Source: Fictibacillus sp. BK138
Lineage (GTDB): Bacteria > Bacillota > Bacilli > Bacillales > Fictibacillaceae
Direction of reading: 5' to 3'
NCBI RefSeq assembly: GCF_004216955.1
Contig: NZ_SGXL01000001.1
Coordinates: 2,445,413-2,509,412 of the forward strand
Length of the DNA stretch: 64,000 nt
Part shown: piece after piece, positions 1 to 8,220 of the stretch
Layout of the letters: every line of letters begins with the position of its first letter
Position numbering within the stretch: the first letter of the stretch is position 1
Notes under the pieces: generated by a model
Database searches by the model: none
Seen by the model: the letters and a program-made list of their open reading frames with translations, nothing else
Told to the model about the DNA's origin: nothing
Program-made: the position numbers and the translations under genes

Positions 1-542
1 CCCATCGCACCGATAAATGCTTCATCCTTCTTAAAGAACCAGCTGTTCTTCCCGTCCACACTCCATGCCTCAGGTCCTGGGTGGCCGAACGCCGTGCGGA
101 AGCTGTACACTTTTCCAAGCTCTCCGCTCGCAATAATCTCACGCGCTTTTTGATGTGCAGGAACGAAACGCTGATTGTGTCCAATCATGAGAGTCTTGCC
201 GCTTTTTTCAGCTGCTTCAATCATCTCTTCAGCTTCTTTTAGTGAAGTTGCCATCGGTTTCTCACATAATACGTGCTTCCCTGCTTTTAATGCAGCAACT
301 GAAACGGGTGCGTGCAGGTAGTTTGGTGTACAAACACTTACGGCTTCTACTTCCTCAAGAGCAAGCAGCTCGTTATAGTCCGTAAAGATCTTCCCGCCGT
401 AAACAGCTTGAGCCGCTTCAGCACGTTCTTTTACAACATCACATACAGCAACGATCTCAACATCCTGGTTTGCCGCATACTCCGGCAAGTGGCGGTGATT
501 GGCGATACTGCCACATCCGATAATTCCAACTTTTACTGTCAT
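1..542 (-). CDS. Gfo/Idh/MocA-family oxidoreductase, N-terminal part
   Basis: About 180 residues are visible; the C-terminus lies beyond the left edge of the window. The protein starts with a Rossmann fold (GIIGCGSIA, residues 6-14) and carries the family signature EKP at about residues 94-96 (HVLCEKPMA), followed by a conserved GHNQRF stretch. Such enzymes are NAD(P)-dependent dehydrogenases acting on sugars or inositols; the substrate cannot be read from this part. The ATG at 542 follows a GAGGAGG ribosome site. It lies downstream of the ThuA-like and LacI genes on the same strand and is probably co-regulated with them, although repeat R1 separates it from ThuA. Confidence 0.9.
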   Translation of the reverse strand, partial: MTVKVGIIGCGSIANHRHLPEYAANQDVEIVAVCDVVKERAEAAQAVYGGKIFTDYNELLALEEVEAVSVCTPNYLHAPVSVAALKAGKHVLCEKPMATSLKEAEEMIEAAEKSGKTLMIGHNQRFVPAHQKAREIIASGELGKVYSFRTAFGHPGPEAWSVDGKNSWFFKKDEAFIGAM

Positions 543-606
543 AATAACTTCCTCCTCATGATTGGTTATTTTATTTCCTTCTTGATAATTTGTTCATTTT
601 CTTTCA

Positions 607-766
607 CTTCATTGAAAAATTGATTGGAGTGCAAGGTGCGAGACTCCTGCGGAACGAGTCGTCAGGTGGAGACTCCTAATGGCGCGTAGCGGAAGGAGAC
701 TCACCGATCGTCCCGCGGAAAGCGAGCGACCTGGAACGCAAATCAACTACTTTCAAAACAACAAAG
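607..766 (+). repeat. Dispersed structured repeat, copy R1
   Basis: One of six copies in this window of a roughly 160-bp element. It begins near 'ttcattg', runs through GGAGTGCAAGGTGCGAGACTCC and ends in a CAACTACTTTCAAAA block. The core folds as a long hairpin (GGTG..CTCC / GGAG..CTCACC) around a GGCGCGTAGCG tip. This copy lies between the ThuA-like gene and the oxidoreductase, opposite in orientation to both. Confidence 0.85.
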
Positions 767-788
767 TGTTTGCGTAAAAACCTTTAAT

Positions 789-1511
789 TTATTTTGCACC
801 AATTGCTTCAAGCGGTTTTGCGTTTCCGTATACAGGAGCCTGGCTTCCAGACGGAGCTAGGAAAGACACAGCATTCGTGATTACGGTTTGAACATCTTTG
901 TTGTAGTAAGTCGGGTAAGTCTCGTGCCCTGGACGGAAATAGAAGACCTTCCCTTTACCACGGTTGTAAGCACAACCTGAGCGGAACACTTCTCCGCCTT
1001 CAAACCAGCTCACAAAAACAAGGTCATCTGGAGCTGGAATATCAAAGTGCTCGCCATACATCTCTTCTTTTTCAAGTTCGATATACTCACCAAGACCGTT
1101 TGCTACCGGATGGCTAGGATTCACGATCCAAATGCGTTCCTTTTCGTCAGCTTCACGCCATTTCAAGTCACAAGACGTGCCCATTAGCTTTTTAAAGATT
1201 TTAGAAAAATGACCTGAATGAAGTACTAATAGACCCATTCCTTCTAATACACGCTGCTGGACTTTGTTCACGATCTCATCATCCACTTCGTCATGTGCAA
1301 GATGTCCCCACCATACCAGTACATCTGTGTTGTTTAACACTTCCTCTGTTAAGCCGTGCTCTGGCTCATCAAGTGTTGCTGTCTTCACATCGTGGCCTGC
1401 GTTCTCTAAAAATTCAGCGATCGCACCATGAATTCCTTTTGGATAGATTTCTTGCACTGTCGGATTCTTCTGCTCGTGGCGGTTCTCGTTCCATACGGTT
1501 ACTTTAATCAT
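789..1511 (-). CDS. ThuA-like domain protein
   Basis: 240 residues. It matches the ThuA / trehalose-utilisation family, a class I glutamine-amidotransferase-like fold often found beside Gfo/Idh/MocA dehydrogenases in sugar operons. Family landmarks include [11 protein letters not shown] at the N-terminus, the [12 protein letters not shown] segment, [11 protein letters not shown] and [12 protein letters not shown] near the end. The biochemical activity of the family is uncertain. The ATG at 1511 has an AGGAGG site 8 nt upstream. The gene lies downstream of the LacI regulator with its own operator region at 1534-1561. Confidence 0.88.
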   Translation of the reverse strand: MIKVTVWNENRHEQKNPTVQEIYPKGIHGAIAEFLENAGHDVKTATLDEPEHGLTEEVLNNTDVLVWWGHLAHDEVDDEIVNKVQQRVLEGMGLLVLHSGHFSKIFKKLMGTSCDLKWREADEKERIWIVNPSHPVANGLGEYIELEKEEMYGEHFDIPAPDDLVFVSWFEGGEVFRSGCAYNRGKGKVFYFRPGHETYPTYYNKDVQTVITNAVSFLAPSGSQAPVYGNAKPLEAIGAK

Positions 1512-1533
1512 TTGTGTATGCCTCCTATATATG

Positions 1534-1561
1534 TGTAAGCGTTTTACGTAAACGTTTACGT
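1534..1561. promoter_or_regulatory. LacI-type operator and cre-like site upstream of the ThuA gene
   Basis: ACGTAAACGTTTACGT (1546-1561) is a perfect 16-bp palindrome with the central CG step typical of LacI-family operators. A second, cre-like half (TGTAAGCGTTTTAC, 1534-1547) abuts it. An almost identical operator precedes the neighbouring lacI-type gene, so that regulator probably controls both. The role is inferred. Confidence 0.75.
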
Positions 1562-1601
1562 CTTTCTTAAATAAAAATGAAGCGAATGTTGCCTCCGTTT
1601 T

Positions 1602-2618
1602 TTACTTGTCGCGTAAATCACAGACTGACTGCCTCTCTACGATTGTAAATGGCATGTAACGGCTTTTTGCTTCTTTTTCTTCACCTTTAATCAATTTAAC
1701 TAAAATCTCGCCTGCGGTCTGTCCCATATCTTTTAATGGCTGTGAGACAGTTGTCAGCGCAGGGTAACACATTTCTGCGATCTTCAGATTATCGTATCCG
1801 ATGATCGACAGTTCTTCTGGTACTTTAATGCCTAGCTGATGCGCTGCGGACATCGCTCCGATGGCCATCTCGTCACTCGCAGCAAACAGAGCGGTCATAT
1901 TCGGCAGCTGTTTCAGCAGCACAGGCAATGACTCTTTTCCATTTTGAAAACGATAGCCTTCATTCGTTGTGATGTGAGCTACTGAAAAGGCGAGGGAATA
2001 CTTTTGAAGTGCTTCCTTGAAACCTTTCATACGGGGAACTCCCGCAATCGGATCATTCTTGCTGCCGCCTATCATCCCGATCTGTTTGTGCCCTTTTTTT
2101 ATAAGGTGCTCAGTTGCCTGGAAAGCTCCTTCAAAATCGTTTACTCGGACGAAAGGAAGATCATAGTTTGATGATGCAGTTGATACGAGTAGAACTGGAA
2201 CTTTCATCTCTTGAAAAATCTTGTAGTACTCTTCCTTCACGTCTTCTGAGGCAAAGATGATGCCATCTACCCTTTTTTCCTGCAATAATCGCAAATATTT
2301 GACTGTCCGCTTCCCGCTGGAAGTCGTATTGCAGACGATGACACTGAATCCGCCGTCATGAGCAGCATTCTCGACACCTTCTAACACTTCTGAAGAAAGC
2401 ATTCCGGACACTTCTGGAAACAGGACTCCGATCGTCTGCGTCCGTTTGTTGATCAGTCCCCGAGCAATGGCGTTCGGCTGATAGCCTAAAGCTTCAATAG
2501 CTTCTTGAACTTTTTTCTTCGTGTCCTCCGAATAGCCTGGCAGCCCGTTAACGATTCGGGATACCGTCGCAATTGAAACGTTTGCATACTTGGCTACATC
2601 TTTAATTGTCGGATTCAA
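1602..2618 (-). CDS. LacI-family transcriptional regulator
   Basis: 338 residues. The N-terminal helix-turn-helix (TIKDVAKYANVSIATVSRIV) is followed by the hinge helix (NAIARGL) and a periplasmic-binding-protein-like sensor domain. This is the typical length and order for LacI/GalR repressors. The start is TTG at 2618 after a modest AGGT site. It is the first gene of the leftward locus and probably represses itself and the ThuA/oxidoreductase genes through the shared ACGTAAACGTTTAC operators. The effector is unknown, probably a sugar or a derivative. Confidence 0.93.
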   Translation of the reverse strand: MNPTIKDVAKYANVSIATVSRIVNGLPGYSEDTKKKVQEAIEALGYQPNAIARGLINKRTQTIGVLFPEVSGMLSSEVLEGVENAAHDGGFSVIVCNTTSSGKRTVKYLRLLQEKRVDGIIFASEDVKEEYYKIFQEMKVPVLLVSTASSNYDLPFVRVNDFEGAFQATEHLIKKGHKQIGMIGGSKNDPIAGVPRMKGFKEALQKYSLAFSVAHITTNEGYRFQNGKESLPVLLKQLPNMTALFAASDEMAIGAMSAAHQLGIKVPEELSIIGYDNLKIAEMCYPALTTVSQPLKDMGQTAGEILVKLIKGEEKEAKSRYMPFTIVERQSVCDLRDK

Positions 2619-2638
2619 AACATCTACCTGCTTTCTTG

Positions 2639-2656
2639 TTACGTAAACGTTTACAT
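2639..2656. promoter_or_regulatory. LacI-type operator upstream of the regulator gene
   Basis: TTACGTAAACGTTTACAT lies just upstream of the lacI-type start and shares ACGTAAACGTTTAC with the operator at 1546-1561. This suggests autoregulation. Confidence 0.75.
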
Positions 2657-2771
2657 TTACCCTTTCAATCTATCAGCGCTCTTTAAAAAAGTCAATTATA
2701 TTTTCTGTAAAAAAGATTACAGTTTTTGAAAAAGGGAAAAGAATACTAATATGAAATGGAGGTCACGTCTT

Positions 2772-3860
2772 ATGTGGTATCAGCACTCATTCTTTAAGTA
2801 CGGGGCAGGTGCCGTACTCGTACTCACGATTCTATTCTTACTAGGGAAAATCGACTATCTTATTGACTTCCTGTATCTTGTGATCTCGAGCGTTTTCTTT
2901 CCGGTGTTTATCGCAGGATTGTTATATTACTTGCTTCGCCCGCTCATTCGTTTTTTGATCCAAAAGAAGGTGCCAAAATTTCTTGCTATCTTCCTGGTCA
3001 TGCTGGGATTAATTTTAGCATTCACCGGAATTTCAGGTGTTGCCATTCCTATTGTCGCGGATCAGGTGACAAACCTTACAGATGACTTCCCTAAAAAAAT
3101 TGGTGAGGCTACTGAAAAAACCGGGAAAATGGTCACAGGTGAAAACAAATCATTCATTGACAGCACACAGGTTGCTAAGCTTGCTACTGAACGCCTCGAA
3201 AAGTTCACAAGCTCCATCTCCAAAGACGTTATCGCTCTCGTTACTACTTTAACGAATATCGCACTCGTTCTGTTGGTGGTACCGTTTATCCTATTTTATT
3301 TATTACTGGACGACAAAAAGTTCTTTAATTATTTTCTAAGACTTGTTCCTCACCACATGGAACATGATGTCGCTGCCATTCTGCGTGATATCGATTCAAC
3401 ACTGTCTTCTTATATAAAAGGACAAATATTGGTGGCCATATTTGTCGGAGTATTTATGTATGCCGGCTATATGATCATCGGCCTTAAGTTTGCACTCGTA
3501 CTGGCTCTTTTTGCTGTGTTGACCAATGTTATTCCTTTTCTTGGACCATTTATCGGGGTGTTCCCTGCTCTTTTGGTAGGGCTCATTCAAGACCCGGTGA
3601 TGGCGATTAAAGTAGCTTTTGTAACTCTTGTTGTACAGCAGGTTGAAGGTAACATCCTATCTCCTCAGATCATGGGAAGAAAGCTTCGTATTCACCCGCT
3701 AACCATCATATTAGTCGTACTGATGTCTGGTGCTGCTTTTGGCTTTATCGGTCTGCTGCTCGCTATTCCGGCTTATGCAGTTACCAAAACCATCATAAGT
3801 AACCTGTACCGAATCTATTTGTTATACAACCCACCAGAAACGAGAAGTGATTTGCTCTGA
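2772..3860 (+). CDS. AI-2E family transporter (UPF0118)
   Basis: 362 residues from ATG 2772, which is chosen because GGAGGT (2758-2763) sits 8 nt before it; an in-frame ATG at 2751 would overlap this site. The protein is a multi-pass membrane protein with hydrophobic segments at the N-terminus, a soluble helical stretch at about 90-150 (TDDFPKKIGEATEKTGKMV), and a C-terminal membrane block with LTNVIPFLGPFIGVFPALL and the conserved PQIMGRKLRIHPLTIILVVL motif. Family members include AI-2 exporters and ion transporters; the substrate here is unknown. The next gene follows after 14 nt and is probably co-transcribed. Confidence 0.9.
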   Translation: MWYQHSFFKYGAGAVLVLTILFLLGKIDYLIDFLYLVISSVFFPVFIAGLLYYLLRPLIRFLIQKKVPKFLAIFLVMLGLILAFTGISGVAIPIVADQVTNLTDDFPKKIGEATEKTGKMVTGENKSFIDSTQVAKLATERLEKFTSSISKDVIALVTTLTNIALVLLVVPFILFYLLLDDKKFFNYFLRLVPHHMEHDVAAILRDIDSTLSSYIKGQILVAIFVGVFMYAGYMIIGLKFALVLALFAVLTNVIPFLGPFIGVFPALLVGLIQDPVMAIKVAFVTLVVQQVEGNILSPQIMGRKLRIHPLTIILVVLMSGAAFGFIGLLLAIPAYAVTKTIISNLYRIYLLYNPPETRSDLL

Positions 3861-3874
3861 AAGGAGAGCCGATT

Positions 3875-4735
3875 TTGACTGTAAAACAGCCATTCGTAAA
3901 AAAAGAAACGTATAAGGATAAGATTAAGAACCATTTTGAATCTTTCCGTCCATGGATACATCGTTTTGCCAGAATTGGATACCTGTCAAAGGGCATTGTG
4001 TATGTTGTAATTGGAATTCTTGCCCTGATCACTTCCACCGGTACACATCTATATGAAGCAAGCTCGCAAGGGGCACTTTATACGATTGCTCAGCAGCCTT
4101 TCGGACCTGTCTTATTGATTGTACTTGCCGTTGGATTAAGCGCCTATGCTTTCTGGCAGATCACGAAAGCAGTCTTTGATCCCGAATGCGTCAACCATAG
4201 CTGGAAAAGGTGGTTCAGCAGACTGAGCTATTTATTTATTGCAGGTGTTTATACAGCGATGTGCATCAGTGCTTTGCGGATTCTATTTCGGGCAAGAGGC
4301 GAATCGTCGGATAAAACCTATCAGACTTTGTCGGCACAGATGCTTGCACAGCCTTTCGGACAGTTGTTGGTTGCGATCGGAGGACTGATTTTTGGCATAA
4401 TCGGAGTTATTTTCCTGTTCAGAGCGATTTCCCGCAAGTTTAAAAAAGATTTAAAGAAAAACGAGATGAACAAGAAGGAATGGAAATGGAGCGGCTACAT
4501 CGGCACGTTCGGGATGATAGCCCGAGGGATCGTATTTATGATTATCGGCTTCTTTCTCATACGCACCGCTATCCTTGCAAATCCTGAAGAAACAAAAGGG
4601 CTGGACGGTGCACTTCTAGAGCTTTCGAAGCAGCCATTCGGTCCGGTACTCCTTGCAATCGTTGCCCTTGGCTTTATCGCTTATGGCGTGTTTATGTTTG
4701 CAAGTGCCAGATATCGCAGATTGAATAACCAATAA
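3875..4735 (+). CDS. DUF1206 membrane protein
   Basis: 286 residues, TTG start with AAGGAGAG 6 nt upstream. The protein contains three repeats of a two-helix unit, each ending in a QPFGP/QPFGQ motif (residues about 69, 150 and 250), which is diagnostic of DUF1206. About six transmembrane segments are expected. The function of the family is unknown. It follows the AI-2E-type gene closely and ends just before a strong terminator. Confidence 0.88.
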   Translation: MTVKQPFVKKETYKDKIKNHFESFRPWIHRFARIGYLSKGIVYVVIGILALITSTGTHLYEASSQGALYTIAQQPFGPVLLIVLAVGLSAYAFWQITKAVFDPECVNHSWKRWFSRLSYLFIAGVYTAMCISALRILFRARGESSDKTYQTLSAQMLAQPFGQLLVAIGGLIFGIIGVIFLFRAISRKFKKDLKKNEMNKKEWKWSGYIGTFGMIARGIVFMIIGFFLIRTAILANPEETKGLDGALLELSKQPFGPVLLAIVALGFIAYGVFMFASARYRRLNNQ

Positions 4736-4741
4736 TGAATA

Positions 4742-4777
4742 AAAATCCTTGCCGACATGCCGGCAAGGATTTTTGTT
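4742..4777. terminator. Bidirectional intrinsic terminator
   Basis: ATCCTTGCCG / CCGGCAAGGAT hairpin flanked by A- and T-runs, between convergent DUF1206 and fsr-like genes. Confidence 0.9.
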
Positions 4778-4784
4778 TTATGTA

Positions 4785-4813
4785 TGGGGGTCTGTCCCCG
4801 GGACAGACCCCCA
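4785..4813. repeat. REP-like GGGGTC..GACCCC palindrome, long form
   Basis: Near-perfect 29-bp palindrome built from GGGGGTCTGTCCC and its complement. It is the longest of four related palindromes in this window (also at 6226, 9933 and 20019). Confidence 0.8.
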
Positions 4814-4821
4814 TCCCTTTT

Positions 4822-6057
4822 TCACTCTCTAGACCACTTTTCTAATGTGCGGTCCGTTGGCAGCATCACGGTCAAAAGACCTAACAAAGGCAAAAAGCTG
4901 ATGAGCAGCATGGTGTAGGAAATGCTTGTAACATCCGCTACCTTACCGAGTACAACTGAACCGAGTGCTCCCATTCCGAACGCAAGACCTACAATTAATC
5001 CTGAAACCATTCCGATCCTTCCAGGAACTAATTCTTGCGCATAAACCACTGTTACCGAGAAGCTGGTGTTTAAAATAAAACCGATCATGAAAAACAGCGG
5101 TGCTATTGCCCATAATCCGACATGCGGTAAAAGAAGTGCGAGTGGTGCTGTTCCGACCATCGACCAAAAGATCATGTTCCTCTTCCCTAAACGGTCTGCA
5201 ATCGGTCCGCCGAAGAATGTACCGAGCACCCCTGACGCCATGAATACAAATAAATAGATTTGTGCCTGGCGAATCGTTAAGCCGTAATCATGAATCAGAT
5301 AAAACTGATAATAGTTGCTGATTCCTGAGAAATACCATGACCGGCCGAACACAAGGAATACAAGAAGAGCCATCGCCAGAATGACTTGATTTTTACGTTT
5401 TTTATCGATCGCTTTTTTCTCACCGGTCTGTTTTTTTACACGAGGAAAATGAGCAAGCTGTTTTGCGTACCAGCCTGATACATAAAACAGAACAAAAATA
5501 GCAACTGCTGCAAACGATGTGAACCACACCGCACCAAACTGACCAAGCGGAACAAACACAAGAGCAGTCATCACAGGTGCCAATGAACTCCCAGAGTTTC
5601 CTCCAACCTGATAGATGGACTGTGCAAGACCACGCCGATTCCCGGCTGCCATATAAGCAACACGTGAACCTTCTGGATGAAATACCGCGGATCCGAGTCC
5701 GATCCCAATAACAGAGATGATAATCATATAAAATGAATCAGCAAAAGCAATCCCTAACATACCTATTAAACTAGCCATCATTCCAAATGGCAATAAATAG
5801 GGAGAAGTGGTTTTATCTGTATACCAGCCTACGATCGGCTGCATGACAGATGAAGTAATATTGAGCGTAAAGGCAATCCACCCAAGCTGTGTGAAAGTAA
5901 GCCCCATCGATTTCTCTAAAATTGGAAAAATTGCAGGGATTACCGCCTGCATCGAGTCATTTAACAAGTGAACAAAACTAATAGCAAATAAAATTGAATA
6001 AATGGTCTTCTGCTGTGAAGACGCTAAGCTTGGCGTCTTTCCTGTTGAAGTGGCCAT
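4822..6057 (-). CDS. fsr: MFS transporter, fosmidomycin-resistance (Fsr) type
   Basis: 411 residues with about 12 transmembrane segments. The sequence matches the Fsr branch of the major facilitator superfamily: HLLNDSMQAVIPAIFPILE in TM1, SVFHPEG-like SAVFHPEGSRVAY, and the IYQVGGNSGSSLAPVM segment. Family members export fosmidomycin and other small toxic compounds. The start at 6057 has a GAAGGA site. It is a monocistron, convergent with the DUF1206 gene. The family is clear; the substrate is inferred. Confidence 0.88.
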   Translation of the reverse strand: MATSTGKTPSLASSQQKTIYSILFAISFVHLLNDSMQAVIPAIFPILEKSMGLTFTQLGWIAFTLNITSSVMQPIVGWYTDKTTSPYLLPFGMMASLIGMLGIAFADSFYMIIISVIGIGLGSAVFHPEGSRVAYMAAGNRRGLAQSIYQVGGNSGSSLAPVMTALVFVPLGQFGAVWFTSFAAVAIFVLFYVSGWYAKQLAHFPRVKKQTGEKKAIDKKRKNQVILAMALLVFLVFGRSWYFSGISNYYQFYLIHDYGLTIRQAQIYLFVFMASGVLGTFFGGPIADRLGKRNMIFWSMVGTAPLALLLPHVGLWAIAPLFFMIGFILNTSFSVTVVYAQELVPGRIGMVSGLIVGLAFGMGALGSVVLGKVADVTSISYTMLLISFLPLLGLLTVMLPTDRTLEKWSRE

Positions 6058-6225
6058 GCTGCATTCCTTCTTTCTTTATCTACTCATAAACTTCCAGACT
6101 ATGTATCTTTTCAATAGATTAACACAACAAACAAGTCCATTACGAAAATAGTGATTTTCGACACGTAAAATCAAGCATTCCTTCTAGAGAAGAAAAGAAT
6201 ATGGCAAGCGGGAAATAAATTGTTT

Positions 6226-6238
6226 GGGGTCAGACCCC
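6226..6238. repeat. REP-like palindrome GGGGTCAGACCCC
   Basis: 13-bp palindrome between the fsr-like start and the clpP terminator. The identical core occurs at 20019-20031. Confidence 0.7.
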
Positions 6239-6250
6239 ATTTCCCAAATA

Positions 6251-6281
6251 GAGAAGCCAGCCCCGCTCGGGCTGGCTTCTC
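6251..6281 (-). terminator. Terminator of the clpP operon
   Basis: GAGAAGCCAGCCC / GGGCTGGCTTCTC is a perfect 13-bp stem with a 5-nt loop, downstream of the clpP stop. Confidence 0.85.
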
Positions 6282-6330
6282 TTCATCTTTTACTTTTCAC
6301 TTCCCAGAATAAACGGACTTACAAACCAGC

Positions 6331-6912
6331 TCAGATCTTTTCGATTACTTTATCGATGATTCCATATTTTAATGCTTCTTCTGCTGACATGAAGTAATCG
6401 CGGTCTGTGTCTTTTTCTACTTTTTCAATCGGCTGTCCAGAGCGTTCTGAGATGATTTTATTCAAGAGCTCGCGTGTTTGCAGAATACGTTTAGCGTGGA
6501 TGGCCATGTCAGATGCCTGCCCTTGTGTTCCGCCGAGCGGCTGATGGATCATGACTTCGGCGTTCGGAAGCGCATACCGCTTTCCTTTTGCGCCTGCTAC
6601 TAATAGAACGGCACCCATCGATGCTGCCATGCCGATACAGATCGTGGATACATCTGGTTTGATAAACTGGATCGTGTCATAAATCGCAAGACCTGCAGTC
6701 ACTGAGCCCCCAGGTGAATTGATGTAGATGGAAATGTCTTTATCAGGATCTTCAGCTGCGAGGAAAAGAAGCTGTGCTACGATCGAATTCGCCACATTAT
6801 CATCAATGGCACTTCCGAGCATGATGATACGGTCTTTTAGCAGCCTTGAGTAAATATCATACGAACGCTCGCCGCGGTTCGTGGATTCAACAACCATTGG
6901 GATTAAGTTCAT
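6331..6912 (-). CDS. clpP: ClpP-like ATP-dependent protease proteolytic subunit (paralogue)
   Basis: 193 residues, full length for ClpP. The catalytic triad is intact: Ser98 in GMAASMG, His123 in MIHQPLGG and Asp172 in DTDRDYF. The Gly-rich [10 protein letters not shown] loop is present. ClpP forms a tetradecameric barrel fed by ClpX/ClpC/ClpE-type unfoldases. The start follows AGGAGG. The context (after an ArsR-like HTH gene and a 69-residue ORF) differs from the usual housekeeping clpP locus, so a second, regulated copy is likely. Whether another clpP exists elsewhere cannot be seen here. Confidence 0.95.
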   Translation of the reverse strand: MNLIPMVVESTNRGERSYDIYSRLLKDRIIMLGSAIDDNVANSIVAQLLFLAAEDPDKDISIYINSPGGSVTAGLAIYDTIQFIKPDVSTICIGMAASMGAVLLVAGAKGKRYALPNAEVMIHQPLGGTQGQASDMAIHAKRILQTRELLNKIISERSGQPIEKVEKDTDRDYFMSAEEALKYGIIDKVIEKI

Positions 6913-6927
6913 CTGTTTTCCTCCTAA

Positions 6928-7137
6928 TTATGCCGCGATTGCCATCGGGCTTGTGCTCGTTGTGTGTGGTACATTTATTTTACCGAATCCTGATGTTATA
7001 AAAATAATCTTCGCTGGCTGTTGCTGACTGTCAGCGCCCTCAACCTGCACTTCTTTTTTCATCGGGATCACATTTGTTTCTTCTGAGACATGATCTGTTT
7101 TTATTGGTGTAATTGTACTCTTCTGTTCTTCTTTCAC
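6928..7137 (-). CDS. Small protein between HTH regulator and clpP, unknown
   Basis: 69 residues. The GTG start overlaps the upstream stop (GTGA), and AAGGAGG within the end of the upstream gene provides a good ribosome site, so translation is probably coupled. The N-terminal two thirds are polar and probably disordered (MKEEQKSTITPIKTDHVSEE); the C-terminal third is more hydrophobic (KIIFITSGFGKINVPHTT) and ends in MAIAA. The tail resembles the ALAA end of ssrA-type degrons. No family is recognised. Confidence 0.75.
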   Translation of the reverse strand: MKEEQKSTITPIKTDHVSEETNVIPMKKEVQVEGADSQQQPAKIIFITSGFGKINVPHTTSTSPMAIAA

Positions 7138-7736
7138 GCTGTGCCGCCTCCTTCAGGTTTTGGGTACATCGCCATTGAGACATGAAACGTTCTGGATTTT
7201 CCTTGTTTTGGATCATGATGTTTTTTGATCAGTTCTGATAGCATGTTTGTGTAATCTTGCAGAAAAGCTTGCCGTTCTTCAACGCCTAAAAGTGAGAGCT
7301 CCATCTCCATGACCGCACTCGGAATTTCCTCATTCTCAGCCTCTTCCATCAGGGATACCGCGTCTCGTTTTATTTTTTCCGTCAGAGACAATACATGAGC
7401 GAGTGTAGTCTGATCCTTCAGCTTTCGGATGGTTTCTTGTGACAGACCGAGTGAATCAGATAACAGAAAAGTCTTTCCCGCACTTCTATAAAGAACTTCT
7501 ACAAGGTTTCTTACATTCCTTGCGCCTGCCCGCATAACAAGCCCGACTTTTTCCAGTGTCTTCAGATGATAGTTCACCTTTTGAGCGGAATCATTCATCA
7601 CTTTTGATAGTTCTGTTGCCGATCTCGGCTCCTTCAATAAGCTTATGATCTCTGACCTGACAGGATGCAGAAGTGCCGCAGCCTGTTCTGGCTCTGTGAC
7701 GACAAATGTTTCTGGTACGGGTTGATTCCTGTTCAC
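7134..7736 (-). CDS. ArsR-like winged-helix regulator (HTH_20 type)
   Basis: 200 residues, GTG start with GAGGTG upstream. The winged helix-turn-helix lies at about 18-70 (LLHPVRSEIISLLKEPRSAT, then KVNYHLKTLEKVGLV); the rest is helical with a predicted coiled region around 100-170. It is first in an operon with a 69-residue protein (4-nt overlap) and clpP, so it is probably their regulator. A palindrome 50 nt upstream is the candidate operator. The signal is unknown. Confidence 0.85.
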   Translation of the reverse strand: MNRNQPVPETFVVTEPEQAAALLHPVRSEIISLLKEPRSATELSKVMNDSAQKVNYHLKTLEKVGLVMRAGARNVRNLVEVLYRSAGKTFLLSDSLGLSQETIRKLKDQTTLAHVLSLTEKIKRDAVSLMEEAENEEIPSAVMEMELSLLGVEERQAFLQDYTNMLSELIKKHHDPKQGKSRTFHVSMAMYPKPEGGGTA

Positions 7737-7782
7737 TCACATCACCTCACTTTTTTAAATTCATTCCTCACGTAAAAAAAAT

Positions 7783-7796
7783 ACTTTACGTAAAGT
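7783..7796. promoter_or_regulatory. Candidate operator of the HTH-clpP operon
   Basis: ACTTTACGTAAAGT is a perfect 14-bp palindrome about 50 nt before the regulator start. A further ACGTAAA half lies at about 7770. ArsR-like dimers bind such sites; binding here is inferred. Confidence 0.55.
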
Positions 7797-7861
7797 TATT
7801 TTATTACGATAGGCTTCATTATGTCAAAGATTTACTCAAAATATACACTTGCCTAAAAACA

Positions 7862-7893
7862 TAAAAAACAGACTGCCTATCTATAACAGTCTG
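7862..7893 (-). terminator. Terminator of the 79-residue membrane protein gene
   Basis: Read leftward: CAGACTG, an 11-nt loop, CAGTCTG, then a run of T. Confidence 0.75.
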
Positions 7894-7907
7894 CATTCTG
7901 AATCATT

Positions 7908-8147
7908 TTATAAAAGCGGTATGACGCCAAGGATAAGGAAGATCCCAGCCATCCCGACGTTAAACCAAAATTCTGTTTTTTGTTTAAATATTCTTCGTTC
8001 CACTGCGCGGAATATAAATACCGTCATTAAGATCGAAAACAATACAGAAGGGCTCTCCCAATACTTGCCGTTATAGATCGCGAGCAGCAGCCCCAGGAAC
8101 ATAAGCAGCATTTCGGCATAAACCCACTGTTTTGGTCGTTTTTTCAT
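7908..8147 (-). CDS. Small membrane protein, unknown
   Basis: 79 residues, start after an AAGGGGG site. Three hydrophobic stretches are visible (about 9-25, 32-48 and 61-79), separated by basic residues (RAVERRIFKQK). It may belong to a YtpI-like group, but this is not certain. It follows the thiW gene by 73 nt on the same strand and has its own terminator, so it could be the last gene of the thiamine operon or independent. Confidence 0.65.
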   Translation of the reverse strand: MKKRPKQWVYAEMLLMFLGLLLAIYNGKYWESPSVLFSILMTVFIFRAVERRIFKQKTEFWFNVGMAGIFLILGVIPLL

Positions 8148-8220
8148 CTGATAAAAGGCCCCCTTTTCACCGGGTGATAGTACTCAGTGTACGATTTGAA
8201 GGCCTATTCGGTGCATGATC

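Noticed and set aside
8148-8220. Possible hairpin between thiW and the small membrane protein.
   Set aside because: Only short GGCC arms far apart; not convincing.
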